A stretch of 64,000 nucleotides of DNA from assembly GCA_038236905.1 (NCBI GenBank), contig JBBRZG010000003.1:1-64000 (forward strand), read 5' to 3'. The notes under the pieces are model-generated. The model was not told the DNA's origin. It searched no databases and was given only the letters and a program-made list of their open reading frames with translations. Positions 45,330 through 55,670 of the stretch are shown here, in pieces. Source of the stretch: UKL13-2 sp038236905 (lineage in GTDB: Bacteria > Pseudomonadota > Gammaproteobacteria > Burkholderiales > Usitatibacteraceae). How positions within the stretch are numbered: position 1 is the first letter of the stretch; each line of letters begins with the position of its first letter. A program made the translations under genes and the position numbers.

Positions 45330-46649
45330 ATGAAGAATGTGTCATCACTTTCAAGCGCCTTTGCGGCACTAATATTTGCATCAGTCGTTTTGTACTGGGG
45401 TTCCGGCGCACTCACACCCGCGCTGGCTCAGACCAAAACGCCAGCCGTTGCTGAAGCCGCGAAGGGGGTCGCCAAAGCGCCAGGCGCTGCGGGTACAGCT
45501 ACTGCTCCTGCACCAGCCCCAGAGGTAATAAGGATCGGTTTGAGCGGGCCTTTCACCGGGGCCAGCGCGCCCTTAGGCCTTAGCATGCGCGAGGGCGTGC
45601 GTATTGCGGTTGAAGAAATCAATCTTTACGTCGGTGGAGTACTGGGAAAAACAATTGTTCTGGTCGAGCGCGACGATCAGTCCGTTTCCGCTGCGGGCAG
45701 TGCCGTTGCCAATGATCTAATCAATGGCCAGCGCGTCATTGCGACGATTGGCATCGTCAATACGGGCGTCGGCTTGTCAGCAATCGATGTTTATCAAAAA
45801 TCAAAAATTCCACTCCTCGTCGCAGTGTCAACCGGCACTCAGCTAACAAAAAAGTTTGCGCCTCCCGCAGCACCGGAAAATTTCATTTTTCGTGTCGCGC
45901 CCCGGACGGATTTTGAAGCCAACTTCATGATCGAGCATATTGTGAGCCGCGCTGGCTTAAGCAGTATTGCGCTCATCACGGATGCCACCCCAGATGGCGA
46001 CAGCAGTAAAGATGATCTGGAAAAAGCCTTGACCGCAAAAAAATTGAAGCCGGTTTCAGTTGGCCGCTTTAAAGTCGGAGATACGGATATGTCTGCGCAA
46101 CTGAAAGCGGCGAGGGCGGCCGGCGCAGAAGCGATTGTGCTCTACGGAAGCGCGCCTGAACTCATCGCCGCACTAAAATCACGCGATGCAATGCAATGGA
46201 AAGTGCCGACTTATGCCAGCTCAACCGCGTCGATACAAAGTTTTATCGACCAATCCGGCAAGAGCGCTGAAAACGTGATGATGCCGGTGACCTTTTTGCC
46301 GCAAAACCCGAATGCGCGTTCGCGTGCGTTCGTGGCCCGCTATGGACAGCGTACAGGCAGCGAAATTATTCCATCGCCGATGGCTGCCGCACAAGGCTAC
46401 GACACGATGCGCATACTCTATAACGCGATTCAAAACGCTGCCAGCCAGGATGGAACCCGCATCAAAAACGCGCTTGAAAATATTCAGTCTGTTGAAGGCG
46501 TCATCACCACCCATCGCGCGCCGTTCAGCAACACCGACCACGACGCAATCAGCGCCAGCATGCTGGTGATGGGCAAAGTAGTCAAAGGCCGTACCGAATA
46601 TGCTTTAAGCGAAGATGCCAATAAAAGCATCGTATTGCGCCGCAAGTAA
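45330..46649 (+). CDS. orphan LivJ-like substrate-binding protein
   Basis: A 439-residue periplasmic binding protein of the branched-chain amino acid type (Peripla_BP_6). The signal peptide covers about 1-34 and an Ala/Pro-rich linker follows. The domain begins IRIGLSGPFTGASAPLGLSMREGV and has VAVEEINLYVGG and FIFRVAPRTDFEANFM. AGGGAAA precedes the ATG. No permease or ATPase gene lies nearby, so it must share a transporter elsewhere or act as a sensor. The next gene downstream is glutamate dehydrogenase. Confidence 0.88.
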   Translation: MKNVSSLSSAFAALIFASVVLYWGSGALTPALAQTKTPAVAEAAKGVAKAPGAAGTATAPAPAPEVIRIGLSGPFTGASAPLGLSMREGVRIAVEEINLYVGGVLGKTIVLVERDDQSVSAAGSAVANDLINGQRVIATIGIVNTGVGLSAIDVYQKSKIPLLVAVSTGTQLTKKFAPPAAPENFIFRVAPRTDFEANFMIEHIVSRAGLSSIALITDATPDGDSSKDDLEKALTAKKLKPVSVGRFKVGDTDMSAQLKAARAAGAEAIVLYGSAPELIAALKSRDAMQWKVPTYASSTASIQSFIDQSGKSAENVMMPVTFLPQNPNARSRAFVARYGQRTGSEIIPSPMAAAQGYDTMRILYNAIQNAASQDGTRIKNALENIQSVEGVITTHRAPFSNTDHDAISASMLVMGKVVKGRTEYALSEDANKSIVLRRK

Positions 46650-46823
46650 CCCCGATTAGCCGCAAACGACTTGAGGCGCAGGATGGAAGTAAAGCGCTGA
46701 GGGCGCGCGCACGAGGGCCGTGCGCGTTTCCGGCACTCGATTTACAGTGTTTGCGAAATTCAAAGTATTCAGTTGATGCATATCGCGCATAACGTTTGTA
46801 GAATCGCACCGAGGTCGCGGGAC

Positions 46824-46829
46824 TATAAT
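46824..46829 (+). promoter_or_regulatory. candidate -10 element of the glutamate dehydrogenase gene
   Basis: A perfect TATAAT 31 bases before the ATG, without a recognisable -35. A GC-rich hairpin (GCGCGCAC/GTGCGCGT, about 46707-46731) lies further upstream and may end the binding-protein transcript. Confidence 0.3.
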
Positions 46830-46860
46830 TCTGGCTTACAAAATTACCGTAAAGCCCGCC

Positions 46861-49800
46861 ATGTCTGCCCCGCTCGAACTTAAGAAAACCGCACTTCTCG
46901 CCGAAATTTCTGCCGCAATTGACCATACCGCAAACGCGGATATTCGCGCCCTTGCAAAAACGTTTGCTGAAAAATATTGCGGCGAAATTGATGCCGAAGA
47001 TTTCGGTTCCCGTGATGCAAAAATTTGGGCTGCCATCGCTCTCAACCACTTACAATTCGGCACCGAATTTCATCGCAGCGCGCCGCTGCTGCGGATTTTC
47101 AACCCACAGGTCGATCAGCACGGCTTTGCTTCCAGCAGCACCATCATCGAATTCATCAATGTCGACATGCCATTTCTGGTGGATTCCATTGTCATGGAAA
47201 TCAACCGCCAGGGCATTGAAACGCGGCTCGTGGTTCATCCGCTGTTTGACGCAAAGCGTGACCAGCACGGCGCACTAAAGTCACTGAACGATGCGACTGG
47301 CAGTGACACCACAGAGTCGTGGATTCACGTTGAGATTGAACGCATCACTGATCCCGCACGCATCAAGGCGCTGGGTGACGGCTTGGTTGCAGTGCTCGCC
47401 GATGTGCGCGCCGCGGTCAATGATTGGCCAAAAATGAAAAGTAAAATCGGCGAGATTCTGGCGGATCTGGGGGGTGCTGCAAAAGTCGTCCCGCTCGCCG
47501 AGCTCGACGAGGCACGCGCGTTTTTGACCTGGATGGGCAACAACCATTTCACGCTGCTGGGCTATCGGGATTACGAGCTGGTGAGCACATCCGGTAACGG
47601 GCAAACCACCGACATCCTCAAAATTCTGCCCAACTCCGGACTCGGTATTTTGCGGGAACCCAAGCTGGGCGGGGTATCGGCCAGCTTCAACGAACTACCC
47701 GCCGAACTGCGCGCGCTGGCGCGCCAGGCGCAACTGTTGGTGCTCACCAAGGCAAACTCCCGCGCCACGGTGCATCGACCCGGCTATCTCGATTACGTGG
47801 GCGTCAAGCGTTTTGATGGGGCGGGCAACGTGATCGGCGAACGGCGGTTTGTGGGCCTCTATACATCGAGCACTTATCACGGCAATCCAAATCAAATCCC
47901 GATTCTTCGCCAAAAAATCGCCCGGGTAATGGAGCGTTCTGGATTTCCCGCCGCGAGCCATGCCGGCAAAAATTTATTCTCGATTCTGGAAACCTATCCG
48001 CGTGATGAGCTGTTCCAGATCAACGACGACGAGCTGTTTGCAACGGTGACCGGTATTCTGGGCATGGGTGAGCGGGCGCGCTCGAGACTTTTTGTGCGCC
48101 GCGACATTTACGCACGCTTTTATTCCTGCCTGATTTATTTGCCGCGTGAAAACTACAACACTGAAGTCCGGATTCGCCTGCAAGAGATTTTGAAGCGGGC
48201 ATTTAATGGCACCAGCGCAGAGTTCAACGTACAACTTTCTGAATCAGTGCTCGCGCGCATTCATATGTTAATTCGGACCCAGTCTGGCACTCAGTCTGGA
48301 GCCCAGCCCGCCACATCGCCTACAGCGGCCGCGCAACCAGACTTGAAAGCCTTGGAGGCCGAAGTCGTCGCCGCGATCCGACGCTGGGAAGACGGCGTAT
48401 TTGCCAGCCTCACCGCATCGCACGACGAGGCGCTGGCCAACGCGGCACGCCGTGAATTTGTGCTGCCGTTCCCTGCTGCATATCGCGAAGATGTGTCGGT
48501 AGGTCAGGCGGTGAAAGATTTTGCAGCAACCCAAAAATTGAGTACAACGTCACCGATTTCGATGGTGCTTTATCAGCCGTCCATACAGCCTTTGCATCCG
48601 CCCTCCCCCGAACCCTCGAGTGTCGCGAGTGCATCCAACGAGCTCCGGTTTCGCCTCTATAGTTTGGGAGCCGCGATTCCTTTATCAGCCAGTCTGCCGA
48701 TGCTGGAAAACATGGGTGTGCGTGTGGAAAGCGAGCGCTCATATATCATCGCCCGCCACACCCAAGCTGCCATCCACATTCACGATTTTGGTTTGAGTCA
48801 TCGCTACACCGGATTAAATCTCGATCGAATCAAAGCCAAGTTTGAAAACGCATTTGACCGCATCTGGTCCCGCGCGGTTGAGAACGATGGCTTCAACCGC
48901 CTAACCCTGGCGGCCTCCATCGAGAGCGATGAGGTCGTGCTGATTCGCGCGCTCGCCAAATATTTGAAGCAGATCGGCTTCACCTTCAGCCAAAGCTATA
49001 TTGAACAAACTTTGGCGAATCATGCCGTCATCACCGCCACATTGATCAGCTTGTTTCACGCGAAATTCAGCCCTTCCTCATTCTCGCAAGATAGTGAACG
49101 CGCGGCGGGCACCAGCGCAAAGGTGGCGGAGATTGAAGCCCTGCTCGAGGATGTTGCCAATGCGGATGAAGACAAAATTCTTCGCCGATTTTTAAGCGTG
49201 ATTCAGGCGGCACTGCGCACCAACTATTATCAAAAAGATGCCGCGGGTCATCAGAAAACATACCTCTCGATCAAGCTCGAATCCGCCAAAGTACCCGAAC
49301 TGCCGGAACCCAAACCCTTGTTTGAAATTTTTGTGTATTCACCGCGCGTCGAGGGCATACATTTACGCGGCGGCAAGGTTGCGCGCGGCGGTTTGCGATG
49401 GTCGGACCGCCCGGAAGATTTCCGCACCGAGGTACTGGGGTTAGTAAAAGCACAGATGGTCAAAAACGCGGTGATCGTTCCCGTCGGCTCCAAGGGTGGC
49501 TTTGTACTTAAAGCAGCGCCGCCTGCGACTGACCGCGAGGCCTACATGAAAGAAGGTGTCGCCTGCTATCAAACCTTCCTGCGCGGGCTGCTGGATGTCA
49601 CCGATAACTTGGTGAAAGGTGCAATCGTGCCGCCAATCGATGTGGTGCGACATGATGCTGATGATCCTTATTTGGTGGTGGCCGCTGATAAAGGCACCGC
49701 GACGTTCTCTGATTACGCCAACGCCATTTCAGCAGAATATGGGCATTGGTTGGGCGATGCGTTTGCGTCCGGCGGTTCAGTGGGTTATGACCACAAAAAA

Positions 49801-51780
49801 ATGGGAATTACCGCCAAAGGCGCGTGGGAAAGCGTGAAACGTCATTTCCGCGAAATCAATCACAACACCCAAACCACCGATTTCACCGTGGCCGGCGTGG
49901 GAGACATGTCGGGTGATGTGATCGGCAATGGCATGCTGCTTTCAAAACATATTCGCTTGGTGGCGGCGTTCGACCACCGCCATATTTTCCTTGATCCCAA
50001 CCCGGATACCGCGGCCAGCTTTGTTGAGCGCGAGCGTTTGTTTGCGCTGCCGCGCTCAAGCTGGGACGACTACAACAAACAGCTGATCAGCCAGGGCGGC
50101 GGCGTATTTCCGCGTGGTGCAAAATCGATCCCGCTAACGCCGGAAGTCAAAATACTTCTTGGTATCGATGCATCTTCTTCAGCACTTTCGCCGACTGAAT
50201 TGATGCGCGCCATCCTCAAAGCGCCGGTCGATCTTTTCTATAACGGCGGCATCGGCACCTACGTCAAGGCAAGCTATCAAAGTCATGCAGAGGTGGGCGA
50301 CCGCGCCACCGATGCGCTGCGCATCAACGGTAACGAGCTGCGCTGCAAAGTGGTGGCCGAAGGCGGCAATCTTGGATTTACGCAACTGGGCCGCGTCGAG
50401 GCGGCACAATCGGGCGTGCGTTTGCACACTGACGCGATCGACAATTCTGCCGGGGTGGATTGCTCCGACCATGAAGTGAATATCAAGATTCTGGTCGATG
50501 CGATTATTGACGCCGGTGCAATCAAAAGAGAGCAGCGCGAGGACCTGCTCGCGAGCATGACCGATGAGGTGGGTCAACTGGTGTTGCAGGACAATTATTA
50601 TCAGACCCAATCGCTCACCGTATCGGGGGTGCGCGGTGAAAAATTGCTTGAAGCGCAGGCGCGCTTTATCCGCCATCTGGAGAAGGCGGGACGCTTGAAC
50701 CGCGCGGTCGAGTATCTGCCCACCGACGAAGAAATTGCCCGGCGCAGGACCGCGAAAAAAGGCCTGACCTCGCCAGAGCGCGCGGTGTTGCTGGCTTACA
50801 GCAAGATGGAATTGTCGGATGAATTACTGGTTTCTGATCTGGTGGATGAGGATTATGTGGCGCAAACGCTGATCACTTACTTTCCGACGGCGCTGCAAAC
50901 ACAGTTCGCCGCGATCATGCCAAAGCACGCACTGAAACGCGAAATCATCGCCACCGTGGTCGCCAATAGCACCATCAATCGCGCCGGTAGTGTTTTCGTC
51001 CATCGGATGCGCGAGGAGACGGGGGCCACTGCCGCAGAAGTGGTGCGGGCGTTCATCCTGGCTCGTGATGTATTTGCGATGACGCCGCTATGGAATGACA
51101 TAGACTCACTCGACAACGAAGTGCCGACCACCACCCAGTCCGAAATGCTGATCGAAGTCGGACGTTTGGTATTGCGTGCCACCCTGTGGTTTTTGCGACG
51201 CCGCTCGGAGCGCATGCCGATTGCGAACGTGCTTAACTTTTTCGCGCCCGGCATTGCGACCATTGCGAAACGCCTGCCTGAACTTCTATCCGCCGACGAT
51301 TTGACGGCACTGCACGCTGCCGAAGCGCACCTTGTCCGGCAAGGTGTGCCCGTCACCATTGCCAGCGAAGTGGCACGGCAAGACGCGATGTATTCGGTGC
51401 TGGATATTGTCGAGATTTCGCTCGATACCCAGCGACCGGTCGAGCTGGCGGCAGCTGCTTATTTCGCATTGGTGGGCGCATTAAAACTACGCTGGGTCGC
51501 ATCGCAGATCACCGCGCTGCCGTCTGATACCCATTGGCAATCCATGGCCCGCGCGGCCATGCGCGATGATTTGGCAAACTTGCAGCGCCAGCTGACTACT
51601 GGCGTCATCGCACTCTCGCCCAACTTAAACGATGCCAGCACCTTGATTGCGGCCTGGCAATCACAGCACGCCAAAGCGTTGGCCAGAATGAGCGAAGTAG
51701 TGGATGATCTGAAGAAAGCCCGCGAGACCGATTTGGCCATGCTTTCTGTTTTATTGCGTGAACTTCGTGTGCTGGTTTGA
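46861..51780 (+). CDS. large NAD-specific glutamate dehydrogenase (Bac_GDH family)
   Basis: Deaminates glutamate to 2-oxoglutarate and ammonia with NAD+. The 1639 residues place it in the 180-kDa class, in which a central catalytic domain is flanked by long N- and C-terminal regions with ACT-like parts. The substrate lysine is K878 in VPVGSKGGFVLK. Other catalytic-core motifs are RGGLRWSDRPEDFRTE, GVGDMSGDVIGNGMLL and VAEGGNLGFTQLGR. The ATG start is at the usual family N-terminus. It probably acts in amino acid catabolism. dsbB follows 11 bases later. Confidence 0.95.
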   Translation: MSAPLELKKTALLAEISAAIDHTANADIRALAKTFAEKYCGEIDAEDFGSRDAKIWAAIALNHLQFGTEFHRSAPLLRIFNPQVDQHGFASSSTIIEFINVDMPFLVDSIVMEINRQGIETRLVVHPLFDAKRDQHGALKSLNDATGSDTTESWIHVEIERITDPARIKALGDGLVAVLADVRAAVNDWPKMKSKIGEILADLGGAAKVVPLAELDEARAFLTWMGNNHFTLLGYRDYELVSTSGNGQTTDILKILPNSGLGILREPKLGGVSASFNELPAELRALARQAQLLVLTKANSRATVHRPGYLDYVGVKRFDGAGNVIGERRFVGLYTSSTYHGNPNQIPILRQKIARVMERSGFPAASHAGKNLFSILETYPRDELFQINDDELFATVTGILGMGERARSRLFVRRDIYARFYSCLIYLPRENYNTEVRIRLQEILKRAFNGTSAEFNVQLSESVLARIHMLIRTQSGTQSGAQPATSPTAAAQPDLKALEAEVVAAIRRWEDGVFASLTASHDEALANAARREFVLPFPAAYREDVSVGQAVKDFAATQKLSTTSPISMVLYQPSIQPLHPPSPEPSSVASASNELRFRLYSLGAAIPLSASLPMLENMGVRVESERSYIIARHTQAAIHIHDFGLSHRYTGLNLDRIKAKFENAFDRIWSRAVENDGFNRLTLAASIESDEVVLIRALAKYLKQIGFTFSQSYIEQTLANHAVITATLISLFHAKFSPSSFSQDSERAAGTSAKVAEIEALLEDVANADEDKILRRFLSVIQAALRTNYYQKDAAGHQKTYLSIKLESAKVPELPEPKPLFEIFVYSPRVEGIHLRGGKVARGGLRWSDRPEDFRTEVLGLVKAQMVKNAVIVPVGSKGGFVLKAAPPATDREAYMKEGVACYQTFLRGLLDVTDNLVKGAIVPPIDVVRHDADDPYLVVAADKGTATFSDYANAISAEYGHWLGDAFASGGSVGYDHKKMGITAKGAWESVKRHFREINHNTQTTDFTVAGVGDMSGDVIGNGMLLSKHIRLVAAFDHRHIFLDPNPDTAASFVERERLFALPRSSWDDYNKQLISQGGGVFPRGAKSIPLTPEVKILLGIDASSSALSPTELMRAILKAPVDLFYNGGIGTYVKASYQSHAEVGDRATDALRINGNELRCKVVAEGGNLGFTQLGRVEAAQSGVRLHTDAIDNSAGVDCSDHEVNIKILVDAIIDAGAIKREQREDLLASMTDEVGQLVLQDNYYQTQSLTVSGVRGEKLLEAQARFIRHLEKAGRLNRAVEYLPTDEEIARRRTAKKGLTSPERAVLLAYSKMELSDELLVSDLVDEDYVAQTLITYFPTALQTQFAAIMPKHALKREIIATVVANSTINRAGSVFVHRMREETGATAAEVVRAFILARDVFAMTPLWNDIDSLDNEVPTTTQSEMLIEVGRLVLRATLWFLRRRSERMPIANVLNFFAPGIATIAKRLPELLSADDLTALHAAEAHLVRQGVPVTIASEVARQDAMYSVLDIVEISLDTQRPVELAAAAYFALVGALKLRWVASQITALPSDTHWQSMARAAMRDDLANLQRQLTTGVIALSPNLNDASTLIAAWQSQHAKALARMSEVVDDLKKARETDLAMLSVLLRELRVLV

Positions 51781-51791
51781 ACCTAACCCCA

Positions 51792-52310
51792 ATGAAAAAT
51801 ACTTACCTTCGCGCTGTTTTTTTCGCTATTTTCATTCTCTGCTTCGGGCTCGTCGCGGGCGCTTACTGGTTCCAGCATGGTCCCCAGCAGCAGCAGCCAT
51901 GCCCGCTGTGCATCCTACAGCGCTACCTTTATCTGGCCATTGGCCTCGTGGCATTGCTGGCGGGTTTGCATGGGCCGGATTTGGTTGGCAGGAGAATCTA
52001 CGCCGCGCTGATCTGGCTATTGGCGCTGGTGGGAATGGGCCTGACAGTGTGGCAACTCACCAAAGGCAGCAGCATGACTTCGTGCCTGAGTGACCCGATC
52101 GGCGAATTTGTGCAAAATTTACCGAGCGCACAGTGGTTTGACGGCAAGCTGTTCTTTGCGACCGGCGGCTGCGCGGATAAATATCCGCCCACCTTCGGTT
52201 TGTCGCTCGCGATGTGGTCGCTGATATGTTTCGCCGCGATTTCAACGATCGCGACCTTAATGATGTTAAACGTGCCTAAAAAACGGCTCGGCGAACGAGC
52301 AGACAAGTAA
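51792..52310 (+). CDS. dsbB: disulfide bond formation protein B (DsbB)
   Basis: Inner-membrane quinone reductase that reoxidises DsbA. The 172 residues have four hydrophobic helices. The first periplasmic pair is C37-C40 (PCPLCILQRY) and the second pair is C98 and C127. ATG is preferred over a TTG five codons upstream that would overlap the glutamate dehydrogenase stop. It follows that gene by 11 bases and precedes the next frame by one base. Confidence 0.93.
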   Translation: MKNTYLRAVFFAIFILCFGLVAGAYWFQHGPQQQQPCPLCILQRYLYLAIGLVALLAGLHGPDLVGRRIYAALIWLLALVGMGLTVWQLTKGSSMTSCLSDPIGEFVQNLPSAQWFDGKLFFATGGCADKYPPTFGLSLAMWSLICFAAISTIATLMMLNVPKKRLGERADK

Positions 52311-52311
52311 G

Positions 52312-52749
52312 ATGAGCAACGCATTTCCGAAGGGGCTAACCCTCAGCGGAGCAATCCCGTTTATTGCTTGTAGCGCCACGCTATGGCTGGCTCCACCCAC
52401 CTACCGGGGCTTCGTCACTACTGTTTTGACTTGCTACGCAGCAGTCATTCTCTCGTTCCTCGGCGGGATCCAATGGGGACTCGCTGTCAACCTCATGGAA
52501 ACCGCACCCAAGAGCGCACGCACCATGTTTTTGCTGTCCGTAATCCCGTCGCTACTCGCTTGGGGGATGCTGCTATTACCCGCGCCGGGTTCGCGGATTA
52601 TCGTGGCGATCGTTTTGTTCGCATTTGTTTGGGTGATCGACGCCATGCTGAATCTACAGAAACTTATTCCAGCGTGGTTCTTCAAACTGCGCTCCGCGAT
52701 CAGCGTCATCGTCATCATTGCGTTATCTACTGCAATTCCCAAGGTCTAG
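52312..52749 (+). CDS. DUF3429 membrane protein
   Basis: A 145-residue protein with about four helices. GAIPFIACSATLWL and the helix YAAVILSFLGGIQWGLAV are typical of DUF3429 (related to eukaryotic TMEM69). Function unknown. It begins one base after dsbB and ends before a bidirectional terminator, so it closes the operon. Confidence 0.87.
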   Translation: MSNAFPKGLTLSGAIPFIACSATLWLAPPTYRGFVTTVLTCYAAVILSFLGGIQWGLAVNLMETAPKSARTMFLLSVIPSLLAWGMLLLPAPGSRIIVAIVLFAFVWVIDAMLNLQKLIPAWFFKLRSAISVIVIIALSTAIPKV

Positions 52750-52787
52750 AGCGGGCGCGGCTTTCAGGGCACTTTCATTGGATAAAT

Positions 52788-52819
52788 AAAAAAGCCCCGC
52801 AAATTTAACGGGGCTTTTT
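52788..52819. terminator. bidirectional intrinsic terminator
   Basis: AAAAAGCCCCG and CGGGGCTTTTT form the stem, with A- and T-runs on the two sides. It lies between the convergent DUF3429 and formate dehydrogenase genes and serves both. Confidence 0.92.
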
Positions 52820-52835
52820 ATTTTCATGTTGCCCG

Positions 52836-55670
52836 TCAGCTTTCTAAAGGGACCGCTGGCACTGAAAACGCCAGCCCACCGCCATAGCTCGATTGCGTGT
52901 TCGCCTCGCCACCGCGACTGACGCGCACCGCACAATATTTAACTTCGGCAATTTTGCCGAAGGGATCAAGCGCGGCGTTGGTCAGCATATTGGCGGCCGC
53001 TTCGTAGTAAGCAAACGGAATGAACACTGAACCGACCGGGATGCCTTCATCTGCGCGCGCCGCGATCGCGATCGAACCGCGTCTTGATTCGACCGTGATA
53101 GTGTCTCCGGCAAAAGCGGCGATAAGGCGTAAATCAAGCGGATTCATGCTGACCACCGGTGACGGCTCAAGCGCATCCAGCACGCTGGCGCGTCGTGTCA
53201 TCGAGCCCGTGTGCCAATGCTCCAATTGCCGACCCGTGATAAGAATGAACGGAAACTCCTCATCGGGCCGCTCGTTGGCAGGAATGATATCGGCGGGGAC
53301 GAATTTGGCGCGCCCATCGCTGGTCGGGAAATGATCGATAAATACCACCGGCTGGCCAGGATCGTCATCGCCGGCACAGGGATAGGTGACGCCCGATTCG
53401 CGATTTAGCCGGTCCCACGAAATCCCGGCAATTGACGCCATCGACAAATGCATTTCCTCATACACTGCCGCGACGCCGCTTTCCTCACCCTGATAATTCC
53501 AATCCAGTCCCAGTCGTTTGGCGAGTTGCTGAATGATCCACAAATCCTGTCGCGCATCACCCGGCATATCCAGCGCACGTCGGCCCAGTTGCACCATGCG
53601 GTCGGTGTTGGTCACGGTGCCCATTTTCTCCGGCCATGCTGAAGCCGGTAAAATCACGTCCGCTAAATACGCGGTTTCGGTCAGAAAAATATCTTGCACC
53701 ACCAGCATCTCAAGTTTCGCCAAACCAGCGCGGGCGTGATTGGCATCCGGGTCGGACATCGCCGGATTTTCGCCCATCACGTACATGCCCTTAATTCTGG
53801 CGTCGTAGGCTGCGTCCATGATTTCAACCACGGTGAGACCGGGTTTACTGTCCAGCTTGGTGTTCCAATATTTTTCAAAGCGTGTATGTGCTTCCGGATC
53901 ATCAACCCGCTTGTAGTCAGGGAACATCATTGGGATCAATCCTGCATCTGAAGCGCCCTGAACATTGTTTTGGCCACGCAAAGGGTGCAGGCCCGCGCCG
54001 GGCTTGCCGACCTGGCCGGTCATGAGGGTGAGCGCGATCAAGCAGCGCGCGTTATCTGTTCCGTGCACGTGCTGCGAAATGCCCATGCCCCACAGAATAA
54101 TCGAGGCTTTACTGGTCGCGTATGCGCGTGCCACCTCGCGCAAGGTTTCGGCCGGAATGCCGCACAAAGGGCCCATTGCTTCGGGCGAAAAGCCTTTGGC
54201 GTTTTCCTTCAGCGCTTCAAAATTATGGGTGCGGTTTTTGATGAAATCCTCATTCACCAAACCTTCCTCTATGATGGTGAAGATCATGGCATTCAACATC
54301 GCCACATCCATGTCCGGCTTGAATTGCAAATATCGCCAAGCATGGCGGGCGATATCATTTCTGCGCGGGTCGGCCACGATTAATTTCGCGCCATTTTTCG
54401 CTGCATTTTTAATCCAAGTGGCGGCGACTGGATGGTTCGACGTCGGGTTCGCGCCAATGACAAAAATCACTTCAGCTTTAGCCACATCCGACACCTGATT
54501 CGATACCGCACCCGAGCCCACGCCTTCGAGCAGCGCCACCACCGATGAGGCATGACAAAGCCGCGTGCAATGATCCACGTTATTGGTCTTGAATCCGGTG
54601 CGCACCAATTTCTGGAACAGATAGGCTTCCTCATTACTGCCTTTAGCTGAGCCAAAACCAGCGAGCGCGTTAGGCCCATGCTGATCGCGAATTTTAGCCA
54701 ACGTACCGCCGGCCAAATCGAGTGCTTCTTCCCAAGTAGCCTCGCGAAATACCTCGCGCCAATTGTCGGGATCCATCTTAAAATCGGCCGATTTAGGCAC
54801 GCCGGATTTACGAATCAGCGGCGTGGTCAGGCGTTGCTGGTGGTGCGCGTAATCAAATCCGTAGCGGCCTTTTACACACAGTCGGCCATGATTTGCCGGC
54901 CCATCACGACCCTCGACGCGGATAATTTTATTATTTTTAACATGATAGGTAAGCTGACAACCCACACCGCAATAGGGACACACGCTATCAATTTGTTTAT
55001 CGGCAATGGTTTCATACGCCGCCTTAGCCGGTGCCAGCGCGCCGGTCGGGCAGGCTTGTACACATTCCCCGCAGGCCACACAGGTGGACGCGCCCATTGG
55101 ATCATCCTGGTCGAATACGATTTTTGAATGAGCCCCGCGCAATGCGTAGCCGATCACGTCATTCGCCTGCTCTTCGCGGCATGCGCGGACACAACGCGTG
55201 CACTGAATGCAGGCGTCAAGATTAACCGTCATCGCAGGATGAGAAAAATCAGGCTCAGCCTGCAGGCGTGGTTGAAACCGTGATTCTTTAACACCCAGGG
55301 CTTTCGCCCATTTCAACAACTCATTACCTTCTGGTTTGTAGTCTTTTTTAGGCGCATCGCTGGTCAATAATTCCATCACCATTTTTTGCGAGTGCCGCAC
55401 ACGTTCGGAGTCGGTAGTGACCTCCATATTGTTTGATGGGTGACGGCAGCATGACGGAGCCAACACCCGCTCGCCTTTGATTTCAACCATGCAAGCACGG
55501 CAATTACCATCCGCGCGATAGCCGGGTTTGTAGCAAAGATGGGGAATCTCCTTACCATGTTCCTTGGCAATTTCAATCAACGACTGATCCGCAAACGCGG
55601 TAATTCTCTCGCCATCAAGCGTGAATTCAATCACCTCTCGTGCAACGAGTATTTCGGACATGTCATTCAT
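52836..55670 (-). CDS. NAD-linked formate dehydrogenase, catalytic alpha subunit
   Basis: Oxidises formate to CO2 at a molybdenum or tungsten bis-MGD centre. The 944 residues carry an N-terminal [2Fe-2S] ferredoxin part (C46, C57, C60, C74), two [4Fe-4S] clusters (C154, C157, C160, C164 and C197, C200, C203, C207) and the cluster next to the cofactor (C231, C234, C238, C265). The metal-ligand Cys is C372 in CTRLCHASS, where some relatives have selenocysteine. It is cytoplasmic. The ATG touches the stop of the upstream beta-subunit gene (TGATG). Subunit design matches the Methylobacterium FDH1 type. Confidence 0.94.
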   Translation of the reverse strand: MNDMSEILVAREVIEFTLDGERITAFADQSLIEIAKEHGKEIPHLCYKPGYRADGNCRACMVEIKGERVLAPSCCRHPSNNMEVTTDSERVRHSQKMVMELLTSDAPKKDYKPEGNELLKWAKALGVKESRFQPRLQAEPDFSHPAMTVNLDACIQCTRCVRACREEQANDVIGYALRGAHSKIVFDQDDPMGASTCVACGECVQACPTGALAPAKAAYETIADKQIDSVCPYCGVGCQLTYHVKNNKIIRVEGRDGPANHGRLCVKGRYGFDYAHHQQRLTTPLIRKSGVPKSADFKMDPDNWREVFREATWEEALDLAGGTLAKIRDQHGPNALAGFGSAKGSNEEAYLFQKLVRTGFKTNNVDHCTRLCHASSVVALLEGVGSGAVSNQVSDVAKAEVIFVIGANPTSNHPVAATWIKNAAKNGAKLIVADPRRNDIARHAWRYLQFKPDMDVAMLNAMIFTIIEEGLVNEDFIKNRTHNFEALKENAKGFSPEAMGPLCGIPAETLREVARAYATSKASIILWGMGISQHVHGTDNARCLIALTLMTGQVGKPGAGLHPLRGQNNVQGASDAGLIPMMFPDYKRVDDPEAHTRFEKYWNTKLDSKPGLTVVEIMDAAYDARIKGMYVMGENPAMSDPDANHARAGLAKLEMLVVQDIFLTETAYLADVILPASAWPEKMGTVTNTDRMVQLGRRALDMPGDARQDLWIIQQLAKRLGLDWNYQGEESGVAAVYEEMHLSMASIAGISWDRLNRESGVTYPCAGDDDPGQPVVFIDHFPTSDGRAKFVPADIIPANERPDEEFPFILITGRQLEHWHTGSMTRRASVLDALEPSPVVSMNPLDLRLIAAFAGDTITVESRRGSIAIAARADEGIPVGSVFIPFAYYEAAANMLTNAALDPFGKIAEVKYCAVRVSRGGEANTQSSYGGGLAFSVPAVPLES

